Shown: one piece after another, positions 44,436 to 53,217 of the stretch
Layout of the letters: each line of letters begins with the position of its first letter
Numbering within the stretch: the first letter of the stretch is position 1
Assembly: GCA_937949545.1 (NCBI GenBank)
Contig: CALEDR010000002.1
Coordinates: 83,255 to 147,254 of the forward strand
Direction: 5' to 3'
DNA from: an uncultured Phycisphaerae bacterium
Lineage (GTDB): Bacteria; Planctomycetota; Phycisphaerae; Sedimentisphaerales; Anaerohalosphaeraceae
Length of the DNA stretch: 64,000 bases
Program-made: the position numbers and the translations under genes
The notes under the pieces: model-generated
What the model was told of the DNA's origin: nothing
What the model saw: the letters and a program-made list of their open reading frames with translations, nothing else
The model's database searches: none

Positions 44436-45478
44436 GCGAATACCGTGTACAGCTGGATGTGTTTGCCGGCCCGCTGGACCTGCTGCTGTATCTGGTCCGC
44501 AAGGAGGAGCTGGACATCTATGATATTCCGATTGCCCGCATTACGGAGCAGTATCTTCATTATATTGAGATGCTTAAGGAGCTGGATATGGATGTGGCAG
44601 CGGAGTTTCTGGTGATGGCCGCCACGCTGCTGGAAATCAAATCGGCGATGCTGCTGCCCAAGAGTGAGACGGAAGAAGGGACCGAAGAGGCGGGGGGAGA
44701 TCCGCGTTCGACGCTGATTCGGCAGCTGCTGGAGTATAAGCGATATAAGGATGCGGCAAATCTGCTTTCCGCGGCAGGCGAGCAGCGTTCCCTGCGTTTT
44801 ACCCGTCCGGATTCCATCCTGTCTTCTTTGGAGAAATCTCAGGAGCCTCAGATTGACCTGGAACAGGTGAGCGTCTGGACGCTGCTGGAGGCCTTTGACC
44901 GGATTTTGAAGGCCACCGGTCAGGTCAGCGATTTCAAGCGGATTCAGGACGACACGCCGATCGATTTGTATCAGATAGAAATTCTGCATCGTCTGCAGAC
45001 GGAGGGACCGAAACCGCTGGAGGCCCTTTTTGAAGGTCGCGGCAACCGCCTGGTGCTGATCGGGTTGTTCCTGGCGCTGCTGGAGCTGATTCGCAACCGC
45101 CTGGTCTGGGCGGAGCAGGCCGACAGCCGCAGCCCGATTCTGCTGAGCTCTTTGACCCAGATTTCGGCGGAAGAGGCGGTTCGAGAGGCGATTTTGTCCG
45201 TGCGGCATGCCGAAGAGTCTGCCGGCCCCAAAGAACCGGCTCAGGAGCAGGAACCTTTGGAGAAACCGGAAGGCAGTTTTTCTGAATCCATTCAGGAGGA
45301 GCCGGAGGAAGAAGAGAACCTGGATATCGAGCTTCCGGAAATCGGGATGTCTTCCGGAGAGCGTCTGCGGATTCCCATTCAGGAAATTGAGCCGTCCGGC
45401 GGTTTCCCAAAGCCGTCGGAATCCGAGACATCCGGCAGGCGTGATTGGCAGAAGCGGCCGGATTCTTCCGCTTCCTGA
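44432..45478 (+). CDS. scpA: Segregation and condensation protein A
   Basis: Kleisin subunit of bacterial SMC-ScpAB condensin, 348 residues. The N-terminal part is typical: LDVFAGPLDLLLYLVRKEELDIYDIPIA (family start FAGPLDLLLYLV) and AAEFLVMAATLLEIKSAMLLP. The C-terminal winged helix is near residues 185-250 (VLIGLFLALLELIRNRLVWAEQ). Some 90 further acidic, Pro/Ser-rich residues follow; common ScpA proteins end near 250. The GTG start is coupled to the DUF2007 gene. scpB is not adjacent, although it often follows. Confidence 0.93.
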   Translation: MSEYRVQLDVFAGPLDLLLYLVRKEELDIYDIPIARITEQYLHYIEMLKELDMDVAAEFLVMAATLLEIKSAMLLPKSETEEGTEEAGGDPRSTLIRQLLEYKRYKDAANLLSAAGEQRSLRFTRPDSILSSLEKSQEPQIDLEQVSVWTLLEAFDRILKATGQVSDFKRIQDDTPIDLYQIEILHRLQTEGPKPLEALFEGRGNRLVLIGLFLALLELIRNRLVWAEQADSRSPILLSSLTQISAEEAVREAILSVRHAEESAGPKEPAQEQEPLEKPEGSFSESIQEEPEEEENLDIELPEIGMSSGERLRIPIQEIEPSGGFPKPSESETSGRRDWQKRPDSSAS

Positions 45479-45488
45479 CAGTTCCTGT

Positions 45489-45517
45489 TTGACAGGTTTG
45501 CCGGGGGCCTGTAGAAT
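45489..45517 (+). promoter_or_regulatory. Promoter of trxA
   Basis: A perfect TTGACA (45489-45494), 17 bases, then TAGAAT (45512-45517), about 50 bases before trxA. Confidence 0.75.
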
Positions 45518-45565
45518 CTCACCGGAGTAGGAAAGAACGATGTTTTTGACCGAAAGGAACCGTCT

Positions 45566-45892
45566 ATGGCGGGCAATGTGATTGAATTGACGGACGCGGA
45601 ATTTGAATCCACGATACAGGGGACAGACAAACCGGTTCTGGTGGATTTCTGGGCGCCCTGGTGCGGGCCGTGCCGGATGCTGGCCCCGGTCATCGAGGAA
45701 GTTGCGAATGAATATGCGGGGCGGGCTCTGATTTGCAAGGTGGATACGAATGAGCAGCGGCAGGCGGCCATCGATTACGGGATTACGGCTATTCCGACGC
45801 TGCTTTTGTTCAAGAACGGCAGTCTGGAGAAAAAGTGGGTCGGCCTGACGAGCAAAAAGGCTATCACCGATGCTCTGGATGAACTGCTGTAG
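45566..45892 (+). CDS. trxA: Thioredoxin
   Basis: Disulfide reductase of 108 residues. The active site WCGPCR is at residues 32-37, in VLVDFWAPWCGPCRMLAP; the cis-Pro loop AIPTLLLFKNG and the conserved Asp of LVDFWA are present. AAAGGA precedes the ATG. It has a strong promoter and a strong terminator, so it is a single-gene unit. No thioredoxin reductase is nearby. Confidence 0.97.
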   Translation: MAGNVIELTDAEFESTIQGTDKPVLVDFWAPWCGPCRMLAPVIEEVANEYAGRALICKVDTNEQRQAAIDYGITAIPTLLLFKNGSLEKKWVGLTSKKAITDALDELL

Positions 45893-45917
45893 GTTTGACG
45901 GACTGAAACCCTGTCTG

Positions 45918-45946
45918 CGGGATACGGTTTGTATCCCGTTTTTTTT
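45918..45946 (+). terminator. Terminator of trxA
   Basis: CGGGATAC (45918-45925) and GTATCCCG (45931-45938) form a perfect eight-base-pair stem with a five-base loop and eight T after it. Confidence 0.92.
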
Positions 45947-46015
45947 GGATGGTCATCGGGAAATCTCGAGCAAGGGCGTTTTTTTTGAGAGCCGTATTGG
46001 GGACAGGAAGGGATT

Positions 46016-46894
46016 ATGAGGCGAAAGGGGATTATTTTGGCCGGCGGAAGCGGGACGCGTCTGTATCCGATTACACAGGCCGTCAGCAAGCAAATCCTGC
46101 CGGTGTATGACAAGCCGATGATATACTATCCGCTGTCCACGCTGATGCTGGCGGGGATTCGGGAGATTCTGGTGATTTCCACGCCGGCCGATTTGCCTCT
46201 TTTTGAACGTCTTTTGGGGGACGGCCGGCAATGGGGGCTGCAGATTGAGTATGCCTGTCAGCCGCGTCCGGAGGGACTGGCCCAGGCGTTTTTAATTGGT
46301 CGGGACTTTCTGGGGGACCGTCCGGCGTGTCTGATTCTGGGGGACAATATTTTTTACGGACAGGGGCTTTCCCAGATGCTGCAGGAAGCGGCCCGGCAGG
46401 AAGAGGACGCTTTGATTTTCGGATATTGGGTCAAAGACCCGGAGCGGTACGGGGTGATCGAGTTCGACCGGACCGGCCGGGTGCTCGGGATTGAGGAAAA
46501 ACCGCAGAAACCCAAATCGCATTATGCGGCGGTGGGGCTGTATTTTTACGATTCGCAGGTGACGGAGCTGGCAGCGCAGATTCGTCCCTCGGCGCGGGGG
46601 GAACTGGAGATTACGGATTTGAACAATCTGTATCTGAAGCAGAATCGGCTGCAGGTTCGGCTGCTGGGGCGGGGGGTGGCTTGGCTGGATACGGGCACGA
46701 TGGAGGCGATGATTCAGGCGTCGGTGTTTGTACAGACGGTCCAGCAGCGGCAGGGGCTGATGATTTGCTGTCCGGAGGAAATCGCCTATCGGCAGGGGTG
46801 GATTGATGCCGAACAGGTGCTCCGGCTGGCGGAACCGCTCAAGAAGAATCATTACGGCGATTATCTGAAGCAGATGATAGAGGAAATCGGCTGA
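46016..46894 (+). CDS. rfbA: Glucose-1-phosphate thymidylyltransferase
   Basis: First enzyme of dTDP-L-rhamnose synthesis: makes dTDP-glucose from glucose 1-phosphate and dTTP. The 292-residue protein has the nucleotide-binding [12 protein letters not shown] near residue 10, [20 protein letters not shown], the metal-binding Asp in [10 protein letters not shown], and the sugar-binding GVIEFD and EEKP stretches. AGGAAGGG precedes the ATG. It opens the rfbA-rfbC-rfbD-rfbB cluster; the stop overlaps the rfbC start by one base. Confidence 0.96.
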   Translation: MRRKGIILAGGSGTRLYPITQAVSKQILPVYDKPMIYYPLSTLMLAGIREILVISTPADLPLFERLLGDGRQWGLQIEYACQPRPEGLAQAFLIGRDFLGDRPACLILGDNIFYGQGLSQMLQEAARQEEDALIFGYWVKDPERYGVIEFDRTGRVLGIEEKPQKPKSHYAAVGLYFYDSQVTELAAQIRPSARGELEITDLNNLYLKQNRLQVRLLGRGVAWLDTGTMEAMIQASVFVQTVQQRQGLMICCPEEIAYRQGWIDAEQVLRLAEPLKKNHYGDYLKQMIEEIG

Positions 46895-47451
46895 TGGAGA
46901 TTCTGCCGACATCGATTCCGGAAGTGCTGCTGATTCGTCCGGCTGTATTCGGGGATGCCCGCGGCTGGTTTCTGGAAACCTGGCAGCAGAAACGGTATGC
47001 GGAACTCGGCCTGCCGGCGTTTGTTCAGGACAACGTTTCGTTTTCACAGCAGGGGGTGCTTCGAGGGCTGCATTATCAGCATCCGCACGGACAGGGCAAA
47101 CTGGTTCAGGTGCTGCAGGGCCGGGTGTTTGATGCGGCAGTGGATATTCGGGTCGGTTCCCCGACCTTCGGACGGTATGTCTGTGCGGAGCTGTCGTCGG
47201 ACAATCACCTGCAGATGTATATCCCGCCGGGGTTTGCGCACGGTTTTTGCGTATTAAGCGAGACGGCTTTGTTTTCGTATAAATGCACGGATTTTTATAT
47301 GCCGGACTGTGAAGGCGGCGTCTGCTGGAATGACCCGGAGATTGGGATTGCCTGGCCGATTGCGGAGCCGATTCTTTCCGCCAAAGACAGCCGATATGGG
47401 CCGCTGCGTCAGATCTGCCCTTCCCGTCTGCCCAGGTATGAGGGGATTTGA
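46894..47451 (+). CDS. rfbC: dTDP-4-dehydrorhamnose 3,5-epimerase
   Basis: A 185-residue cupin epimerase, third step of dTDP-rhamnose synthesis. Family marks are FGDARGWFLETW, FVQDNVSFSQQGVLRGLHYQ, the catalytic His of GLHYQHP, and VDIRVGSPTFG. The Asp of the His-Asp dyad and the Tyr of SYKCTDFY are present. It is coupled to rfbA and followed after three bases by rfbD. Confidence 0.96.
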   Translation: MEILPTSIPEVLLIRPAVFGDARGWFLETWQQKRYAELGLPAFVQDNVSFSQQGVLRGLHYQHPHGQGKLVQVLQGRVFDAAVDIRVGSPTFGRYVCAELSSDNHLQMYIPPGFAHGFCVLSETALFSYKCTDFYMPDCEGGVCWNDPEIGIAWPIAEPILSAKDSRYGPLRQICPSRLPRYEGI

Positions 47452-47454
47452 ACT

Positions 47455-48306
47455 GTGACCGGGGCAGGGCCGATTGTCGTTTTGGGGGCTCGCGGGATGC
47501 TCGGGACGGACCTGACGGCCCGCTGTCTGAAGGAGGGGCTGGAGGTTCAGGGATATGATCTGCCGGAGCTGGATATACGAAACAAAGAGGATTTGAAGGA
47601 GGCGATAAACGGCTGTCGGGCTGTGGTGAACTGTGCCGCCTATACCAACGTGGAACGGGCGGAGCAGGAGCCGGAGCTGGCGATGCAGATTAACGCAGAG
47701 GCGGTGGGGCTTGTGGGGCGAATAGCTGCTTCTTTGAAGGTACCAGTTCTGCACATCAGCACGGATTTTGTTTTTGACGGGATGCTGGATCGGCCTTATG
47801 TCGAGACGGACCCGCCGAATCCAATCAGCGCCTATGGACGAAGCAAGTGGGAGGGGGAAAAACGGCTGGCGGCTTCAGGGTGCCGGTTTTGCATTGTGCG
47901 GGTTCAGTGGACCTATGGGCGGGCGGGAAATAACTTTGTTGTCAAACTGCTGGAAGCCGCCAAGAGCCGTCCGGTCCTCCGGGTGGTGGAGGACCAGGTC
48001 GGGTCACCGACGGCGACTTCGGATCTGGCGGATGTGCTTGTTCAGATGCTGATGCGGCCGACATTTCCAGAAGGAATTTATCATGCGGCGGCCTCCGGTT
48101 ATACGTCCCGCTATGAGATGGCCCGTTTTATTTGTCAAGTCAAAGGACTTCCGAATTCGATAGAACCCTGCAGGACATCGGAATTTCCGTCGGCGGCCAA
48201 ACGGCCCTTGAACAGCCGATTTGACTGCTGCAAACTGCGCACTCTGCTCGGCAAGGACATGAGGCCCTGGCAGGAGCCGCTCAAAGAATTTCTGGAGCAA
48301 TTATGA
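47455..48306 (+). CDS. rfbD: dTDP-4-dehydrorhamnose reductase
   Basis: Reduces the 4-keto sugar to dTDP-L-rhamnose with NAD(P)H. The 283-residue SDR has VVLGARGMLGTDL at its N-terminus, NCAAYTNVERAE near residue 60, STDFVFDG, and YGRSKWEGEK with the catalytic Tyr/Lys. The C-terminal lid contains YETSRAEFP-like residues (TSEFPSAAKRPLNSRFD). GTG start three bases after rfbC; stop overlaps rfbB as ATGA. Confidence 0.95.
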   Translation: MTGAGPIVVLGARGMLGTDLTARCLKEGLEVQGYDLPELDIRNKEDLKEAINGCRAVVNCAAYTNVERAEQEPELAMQINAEAVGLVGRIAASLKVPVLHISTDFVFDGMLDRPYVETDPPNPISAYGRSKWEGEKRLAASGCRFCIVRVQWTYGRAGNNFVVKLLEAAKSRPVLRVVEDQVGSPTATSDLADVLVQMLMRPTFPEGIYHAAASGYTSRYEMARFICQVKGLPNSIEPCRTSEFPSAAKRPLNSRFDCCKLRTLLGKDMRPWQEPLKEFLEQL

Positions 48307-49316
48307 GAACGATTTTGGTAACCGGCGGTGCCGGCTTTATAGGCAGCAATTTTGTCCGGATGGTGCTCGAAGAGCATCCGGATATCCGGGTGGTGAATCT
48401 GGACAAGCTGACATATGCGGGCAATCTGGAGAATCTGGAGGGCTATAGGGACCATCCAAATCATATTTTTGTCAAGGGGGACATTTGTGACGGGGCTTTG
48501 GTTGAGAGTCTGATATCAACCTATAAGATAGATGCTGTGATTAATTTTGCGGCGGAAAGCCATGTGGACCGTTCGCTGGAAGAACCGGGGATTTTTATTG
48601 AGACCAACGTCAAAGGGACGCTGACTCTTCTGAAGATTGCTTTGGAGAAAAAGCTGGAGCGGTTTGTCCAGATTTCGACGGATGAGGTCTATGGTTCTCT
48701 GGGGCCGGAAGGGAAATTTACGGAGGCAACGCCGCTTAGTCCGAATTCTCCCTATTCGGCCAGCAAGGCTTCGGCGGATATGCTTGTTCAGGCCTTTGGT
48801 CATAGTTGGGGGCTTCGGTACAATATCACCCGATGCTCCAACAATTACGGGCCGTACCAGTTCCCGGAAAAGATGATTCCGCTGATGATACACAATGCGC
48901 TGAAGGATAAGCCGCTGCCGGTGTACGGGGACGGGATGCATATCCGGGATTGGCTCTATGTGTATGACCACTGTACGGCGGTTTGGAAGGTCTTAACGGA
49001 GGCCCAGCCGGGACGGGTTTACAATATCGGCGGCAACAATGAAAAGCATAATCTTGATGTAGTACGTCTGATTCTAAAGGCCCTCGGGAAGCCCGAATCG
49101 CTGATTACCTTCGTCAAAGACCGGCCGGGACACGACCGGCGGTATGCGATTGATTCGAGTCGGATTATGGCGGAGCTGAACTGGAGGCCCTCTGTGTCGT
49201 TTGAAGAGGGGCTCTCTCGAACGATACGCTGGTATCTGGAGCATTCTGAGTGGCTCAACCATGTGGTTTCGGGTCAGTATCAGGACTACTATAAACGGAT
49301 GTATTCGAACCGTTAA
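48303..49316 (+). CDS. rfbB: dTDP-glucose 4,6-dehydratase
   Basis: Second step of dTDP-rhamnose synthesis, 337 residues. NAD-binding ILVTGGAGFIGSNFVR, the catalytic STDEVYGSLG (Asp-Glu pair), YSASKASADML with Tyr/Lys, and RCSNNYGPYQFPEKMIPL are all typical. The chain ends normally. Together with rfbA, rfbC and rfbD it supplies dTDP-L-rhamnose for the glycosyltransferases that follow. Confidence 0.97.
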   Translation: MRTILVTGGAGFIGSNFVRMVLEEHPDIRVVNLDKLTYAGNLENLEGYRDHPNHIFVKGDICDGALVESLISTYKIDAVINFAAESHVDRSLEEPGIFIETNVKGTLTLLKIALEKKLERFVQISTDEVYGSLGPEGKFTEATPLSPNSPYSASKASADMLVQAFGHSWGLRYNITRCSNNYGPYQFPEKMIPLMIHNALKDKPLPVYGDGMHIRDWLYVYDHCTAVWKVLTEAQPGRVYNIGGNNEKHNLDVVRLILKALGKPESLITFVKDRPGHDRRYAIDSSRIMAELNWRPSVSFEEGLSRTIRWYLEHSEWLNHVVSGQYQDYYKRMYSNR

Positions 49317-49389
49317 GTCGATTTCGAATGCTTGACCAGCCATCACTCCTGTGTTAATCTGCTTGTTTTGTTTGTTTCTGGAGAAGTAA

Positions 49390-51561
49390 ATGTCGGATAC
49401 AAAAGGTTTATCTGCTTTTTGGCGTGTGTGGGAAGATGTCTGGCCGCAGTGGCCTCGGCTGGTAAAACTGGTCTTTTGGTCTGTAATGATTGCGCTGATG
49501 ATTTCGGTCAGTTTTGCAACGGTGATTCCGCTGTTGAAGGTGATGATGAGCGAGGAGGGGCTTCACGGCTGGGTGGATCGAAAGATTTGCAACTGGCGGT
49601 ATGGGCTGGATTTTTATGTGCCGGACCGTTCGGATTTTCTGGGCGAGCAGGGTAATGCGGTTCTTTATTACTTGCTGATTACGCGGGTTCACTCCAAATC
49701 CTGGGCGAAGGAGTATGGTCTGCATCCTCAGGATCGCATCGTGGGGGTCAGTCCCTATCTTTCGTCGGAAGGGCAGCGGGTTTTTTCCGGCAAGATGCTG
49801 GAGGCCCTCGCGACTTGTTCCTCCGGAGAACGGCTGGTTCTGCAGGTGATTTCGATGGCGGATACGGTTCCTGTCCTAAAGACGCTGGAGGCGGCGGCCC
49901 CGGAAAAGCCATATTTGGCGGATTGGGCTCAGTGGCCGGTCAGTTTCCTGCCGCGTCAAGAGACCAAAGAAACCAAACTGCGGGCGATTGTTCTAATTAT
50001 CGTTGGGATGATTTTTATTACGATTCTTCGATGTATGGCCCGCTTTTATCAGCATTTTTTGGCGGAAAAGATTGTTTTAATTGCTAATACCCGGCTGAGA
50101 GAGCGGGTGTTTGCCCATGCGATGTATATGCCGGTCGGTTTTTTCAGCAGTCGGGGAACGAGTGATACGACCAGCCGGATTTTTAATGATGTCTCGCAGA
50201 GCTGTCGGGGTATCAAGGTGCTCTTGGGCAAGACCCTTCGAGAACCGCTGACGGCGGCCGCCTGTATTGGGGGGGCCTTTTGGCTGAACTGGAAATTGAC
50301 GGCTATCTTTTTGACGGCGGCACCTCTGGTTTTGGGGCTTTTTGTGGTCCTCGGCCGCAAGATTAAGAAAGCCACGAAAAAATCACTGGCCATTTCAGCG
50401 CAGCTGCTTGGACGGATTCAGGAGGCGATGCGGGGTGTTCGGGTTGTCAAGGTGTACAACCGTCAGGACCACGAGATTGGGCTCTATGAAAGGACCAATC
50501 AGGCTCTGCTCAAGCAGCTGATTCGGATTGCCCGGGTGGAGGCGCTGACGAACCCGCTGATGGATGTATTGGGGATGTTCGCGGGCTCTGCGGCCTTGCT
50601 ACTGGGGGCGGCTTGGGTCATTGAGGGCTATGAGGGGATGCAGTCGTCCACATTTTTTGCCTTGGTTATTTTTTTGGGAACGGCGGCGGAATCGGTTCGC
50701 AAGGTCAGTGATGTCTGGAATGAGGTGCAGCGGGCGAATGCGGCGGCCGAGCGGGTCTTTGCGGTGCTGGATGAGCCGCTGGAAAAGGAAGAGCCCGATG
50801 CCTTTGATTTGGCGCCGCTGCGGGAGAAGATGGTTTTTGAAGATATTCGCTTTACCTATCCCGGGGCTGCAGTGCCGGCGCTGAACGGGATTACGCTGGA
50901 GGTGCCGGCGGGGCAGACGGTGGCGATTGTGGGGCCCAACGGCTCAGGCAAATCGACGCTGGTGAATTTGATTGCTCGTTTCTATGATCCGGACAGCGGG
51001 CGGATCCTGATAGACGGCCGGGAGATTCGCCGTGCCACGCTGCGGAGTCTGCGGGGACAGATTGGGCTGGTAACACAGGATATTGTGACGTTTCGCGATA
51101 CGATTGCCAACAATATTGCATACGGCAAACCCGGGGCGAGCCGCGAAGAGGTCATTGAGGCGGCCCGCCGGGCCTATGCCCATGAATTTATTGAGCCGCT
51201 GCCGGATGGGTATGATACTGTGATTGGGGAGCACAGCAGCGGTTTCAGCGGCGGACAAATGCAGCGAATTGTAATCGCCCGGGCGATTTTGAAGAATCCG
51301 GCGATTTTGATTTTTGATGAGGCGATGAGTCAAATTGATGCCGACAGTGAAGCGAAGATTCATGCAGCTTTGCAGACGCTGATGAAGGGACGAACGTGTT
51401 TTCTGATTGCGCATCGATTCAGCACAGTGATTTCCGCCGATCGGATTGTGGTGCTGGACAAAGGGCGGATTGCGGGGCAGGGCCGGCACGAGGACTTGAC
51501 TCGGACCTGCCAGGTTTATAAAAATCTGTATGAAACGCAGCTGATTGTGCCGCAGGGATAA
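49390..51561 (+). CDS. ABC exporter (MsbA type) with PDZ-like periplasmic insert
   Basis: A fused permease-ATPase of 723 residues. TM1 is near residues 24-47; instead of a short loop, residues about 52-198 form a large periplasmic insert before TM2 (199-216). Within it residues 93-165 read like a PDZ domain (GLHPQDRIVGVSPYL ... GERLVLQVIS). The remaining five helices run to about residue 400. The ATPase has Walker A GPNGSGKST near 515, signature FSGGQ near 618, Walker B ILIFDEAMSQID near 640 and the H-loop LIAHRF. The position in the glycan locus suggests export of a lipid-linked sugar or lipid A-like molecule. GGAGAAG precedes the ATG. The stop overlaps the next gene by one base. Confidence 0.9.
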   Translation: MSDTKGLSAFWRVWEDVWPQWPRLVKLVFWSVMIALMISVSFATVIPLLKVMMSEEGLHGWVDRKICNWRYGLDFYVPDRSDFLGEQGNAVLYYLLITRVHSKSWAKEYGLHPQDRIVGVSPYLSSEGQRVFSGKMLEALATCSSGERLVLQVISMADTVPVLKTLEAAAPEKPYLADWAQWPVSFLPRQETKETKLRAIVLIIVGMIFITILRCMARFYQHFLAEKIVLIANTRLRERVFAHAMYMPVGFFSSRGTSDTTSRIFNDVSQSCRGIKVLLGKTLREPLTAAACIGGAFWLNWKLTAIFLTAAPLVLGLFVVLGRKIKKATKKSLAISAQLLGRIQEAMRGVRVVKVYNRQDHEIGLYERTNQALLKQLIRIARVEALTNPLMDVLGMFAGSAALLLGAAWVIEGYEGMQSSTFFALVIFLGTAAESVRKVSDVWNEVQRANAAAERVFAVLDEPLEKEEPDAFDLAPLREKMVFEDIRFTYPGAAVPALNGITLEVPAGQTVAIVGPNGSGKSTLVNLIARFYDPDSGRILIDGREIRRATLRSLRGQIGLVTQDIVTFRDTIANNIAYGKPGASREEVIEAARRAYAHEFIEPLPDGYDTVIGEHSSGFSGGQMQRIVIARAILKNPAILIFDEAMSQIDADSEAKIHAALQTLMKGRTCFLIAHRFSTVISADRIVVLDKGRIAGQGRHEDLTRTCQVYKNLYETQLIVPQG

Positions 51562-52376
51562 TGAGCCGGACGAACGGAATCGCGACAATTTGTGTGGTCA
51601 ACTACAAGACGCTTGATTTGACGCGTCTGTGCCTGCGGAGCATCCGCAAATATACCCGCGGCCCGTATGAGGTGACAGTGGTCGATAACAATTCGCAGGA
51701 TGCGTCGCTGGAGTATTTAAAGTCACTCAAGTGGATTCGACTGATGGAGCGGAGAGACCCGGCCAATGATTCCAGCGGCGGCTATGCTCACGGGGCGGCA
51801 CTGGATCTGGCCCTGCAGGAATGCCGGACCGAGTTTTTTGTATCCCTGCATTCGGATACGATGGTGCATCGAGAGGGGTGGCTGGAGATGCTTTTGGAGC
51901 CGTTTCGGGTTGAACCGAAGATGGCCTGTGTCGGCGGAGGCAAGGCGGAATTGGAGGAGGCCTGGCGGGTCTGGCTGAAGAGGGCGACGGATTACAAAAC
52001 ATTCTTTCGAAAGCTGTTTCGGGTGCCGGACCCGCTGGGGCGGTATCGATATTATAATCGGACCGTCTGCAGTGCCTATCGAACGGAAATTCTACAAAAA
52101 GAAAATCTGTCATTTTTGATGGACCGAGAAAAGGGGATGACGGTTGGGCAGAAACTGTATTTTGAACTGGAGGACCGCGGTTATAAGACGGTCCGGATTC
52201 CGGATTGGCGGATGAAACAGTATGTCTATCATCTGGCCCATGCCACGCAGGTGCTGAATGCCCAGCAGTATCATCTTCGAAAGCGGACGATCCAAAAGAT
52301 TCAAAAGCGTATCAACGAGATCCTGCAGTCCGAGCCGGTTTGCTCCATTCTTTCTGAGAATTCTTTGGATATGTGA
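51561..52376 (+). CDS. Family 2 glycosyltransferase
   Basis: A 271-residue GT-A fold glycosyltransferase. It starts TICVVNYKTLDLTRLCLRSI and has VTVVDNNSQDASLEYL, with the metal-binding motif as HSDTMV near residue 97. The acceptor region is poorly conserved, so the sugar is unknown; rhamnose is possible because the rfb genes are upstream. The ATG overlaps the ABC exporter stop (TAATG). The FkbM gene follows after seven bases. Confidence 0.85.
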   Translation: MSRTNGIATICVVNYKTLDLTRLCLRSIRKYTRGPYEVTVVDNNSQDASLEYLKSLKWIRLMERRDPANDSSGGYAHGAALDLALQECRTEFFVSLHSDTMVHREGWLEMLLEPFRVEPKMACVGGGKAELEEAWRVWLKRATDYKTFFRKLFRVPDPLGRYRYYNRTVCSAYRTEILQKENLSFLMDREKGMTVGQKLYFELEDRGYKTVRIPDWRMKQYVYHLAHATQVLNAQQYHLRKRTIQKIQKRINEILQSEPVCSILSENSLDM

Positions 52377-52383
52377 GGAATGT

Positions 52384-53202
52384 ATGGAAGAGAATTGGAA
52401 AAAAAAGCATCCTTTTTTTCGCCTAAAAAAGAAGTGGAGGAAATGGCGGGCTAAGCGGCTTTCCTATCCGGGCGGAACTTTTCGAGGGTCTGTTGGAAAG
52501 ATTTGTTTTGAATTTCAAGATACTCCTCGCCATCGGAAGTTTTTCGATGGAACCTATGAGTTTGCTATTCAGGAGTCGATTCGGAAATTTCTTCCCAAGC
52601 AGGGGGTGTTTATCGATGTAGGGGCCAATTTAGGGTATATTGCTGCAATAGCCGCCGACCGGGTTGGACCCGAAGGTGCCGTTCATTGTTTCGAACCGGT
52701 TCCGAAGTATTTTGCCTTATTGAAGAGACTGAAGGAGTTGAATCCTTCCTACACCTTTTTCTTAAACAATACAGCTCTGGGGGATTCACTTGAAGCAGCC
52801 GTACCAATGTATGTTCATCGTACTAACCCGGGAGGCTCTTCGATGCTGGCAGATTTTATCGATCCGGATAAGATTGAAACCAAGATAGAGGTGAAGAGGG
52901 AGCGGCTGGATAGTTATCTTCACCAAAAACAGATTCATCCGTCAATGATTAAGATTGACACGGAAGGATACGAATGGGCTGTGCTGAGAGGGTGTTCGGA
53001 ATATTTTAAGCAGAATAAACATTCGCTGCCTCCGATTCTGGCGGAGGTATCAAGGAGTGGGATGGCCCATTTTGGAATTACACCGGCAGACTTTGAGGCT
53101 TATATGGCCTCCTTCGGCTATAAGCCTTACTGTGTCTTTGGAATTCATCGTTTGAATCTGGCCGAAATTTCTTCGATGGAAGATGTATTGTTTCTTGCGT
53201 AA
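52384..53202 (+). CDS. FkbM family methyltransferase
   Basis: A 272-residue SAM-dependent methyltransferase, family FkbM, which often O-methylates sugars. The SAM loop is FIDVGANLGYIAAIAADRVG near residue 79, followed by VHCFEPVPKYFALLKR and the conserved IKIDTEGYEWAVLRG. The basic N-terminal 35 residues (KKKWRKWRAKR) may bind membrane. The ATG at 52384 follows GAGGAA, eight bases after the previous stop. Methylation of a surface rhamnose is a reasonable but unproven role. Confidence 0.87.
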   Translation: MEENWKKKHPFFRLKKKWRKWRAKRLSYPGGTFRGSVGKICFEFQDTPRHRKFFDGTYEFAIQESIRKFLPKQGVFIDVGANLGYIAAIAADRVGPEGAVHCFEPVPKYFALLKRLKELNPSYTFFLNNTALGDSLEAAVPMYVHRTNPGGSSMLADFIDPDKIETKIEVKRERLDSYLHQKQIHPSMIKIDTEGYEWAVLRGCSEYFKQNKHSLPPILAEVSRSGMAHFGITPADFEAYMASFGYKPYCVFGIHRLNLAEISSMEDVLFLA

Positions 53203-53217
53203 AGGAGAGGAAGTTGA

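Noticed and set aside
45893..46015. Promoter for the rfb cluster
   Set aside because: No convincing -35/-10 pair was found between the trxA terminator and rfbA.
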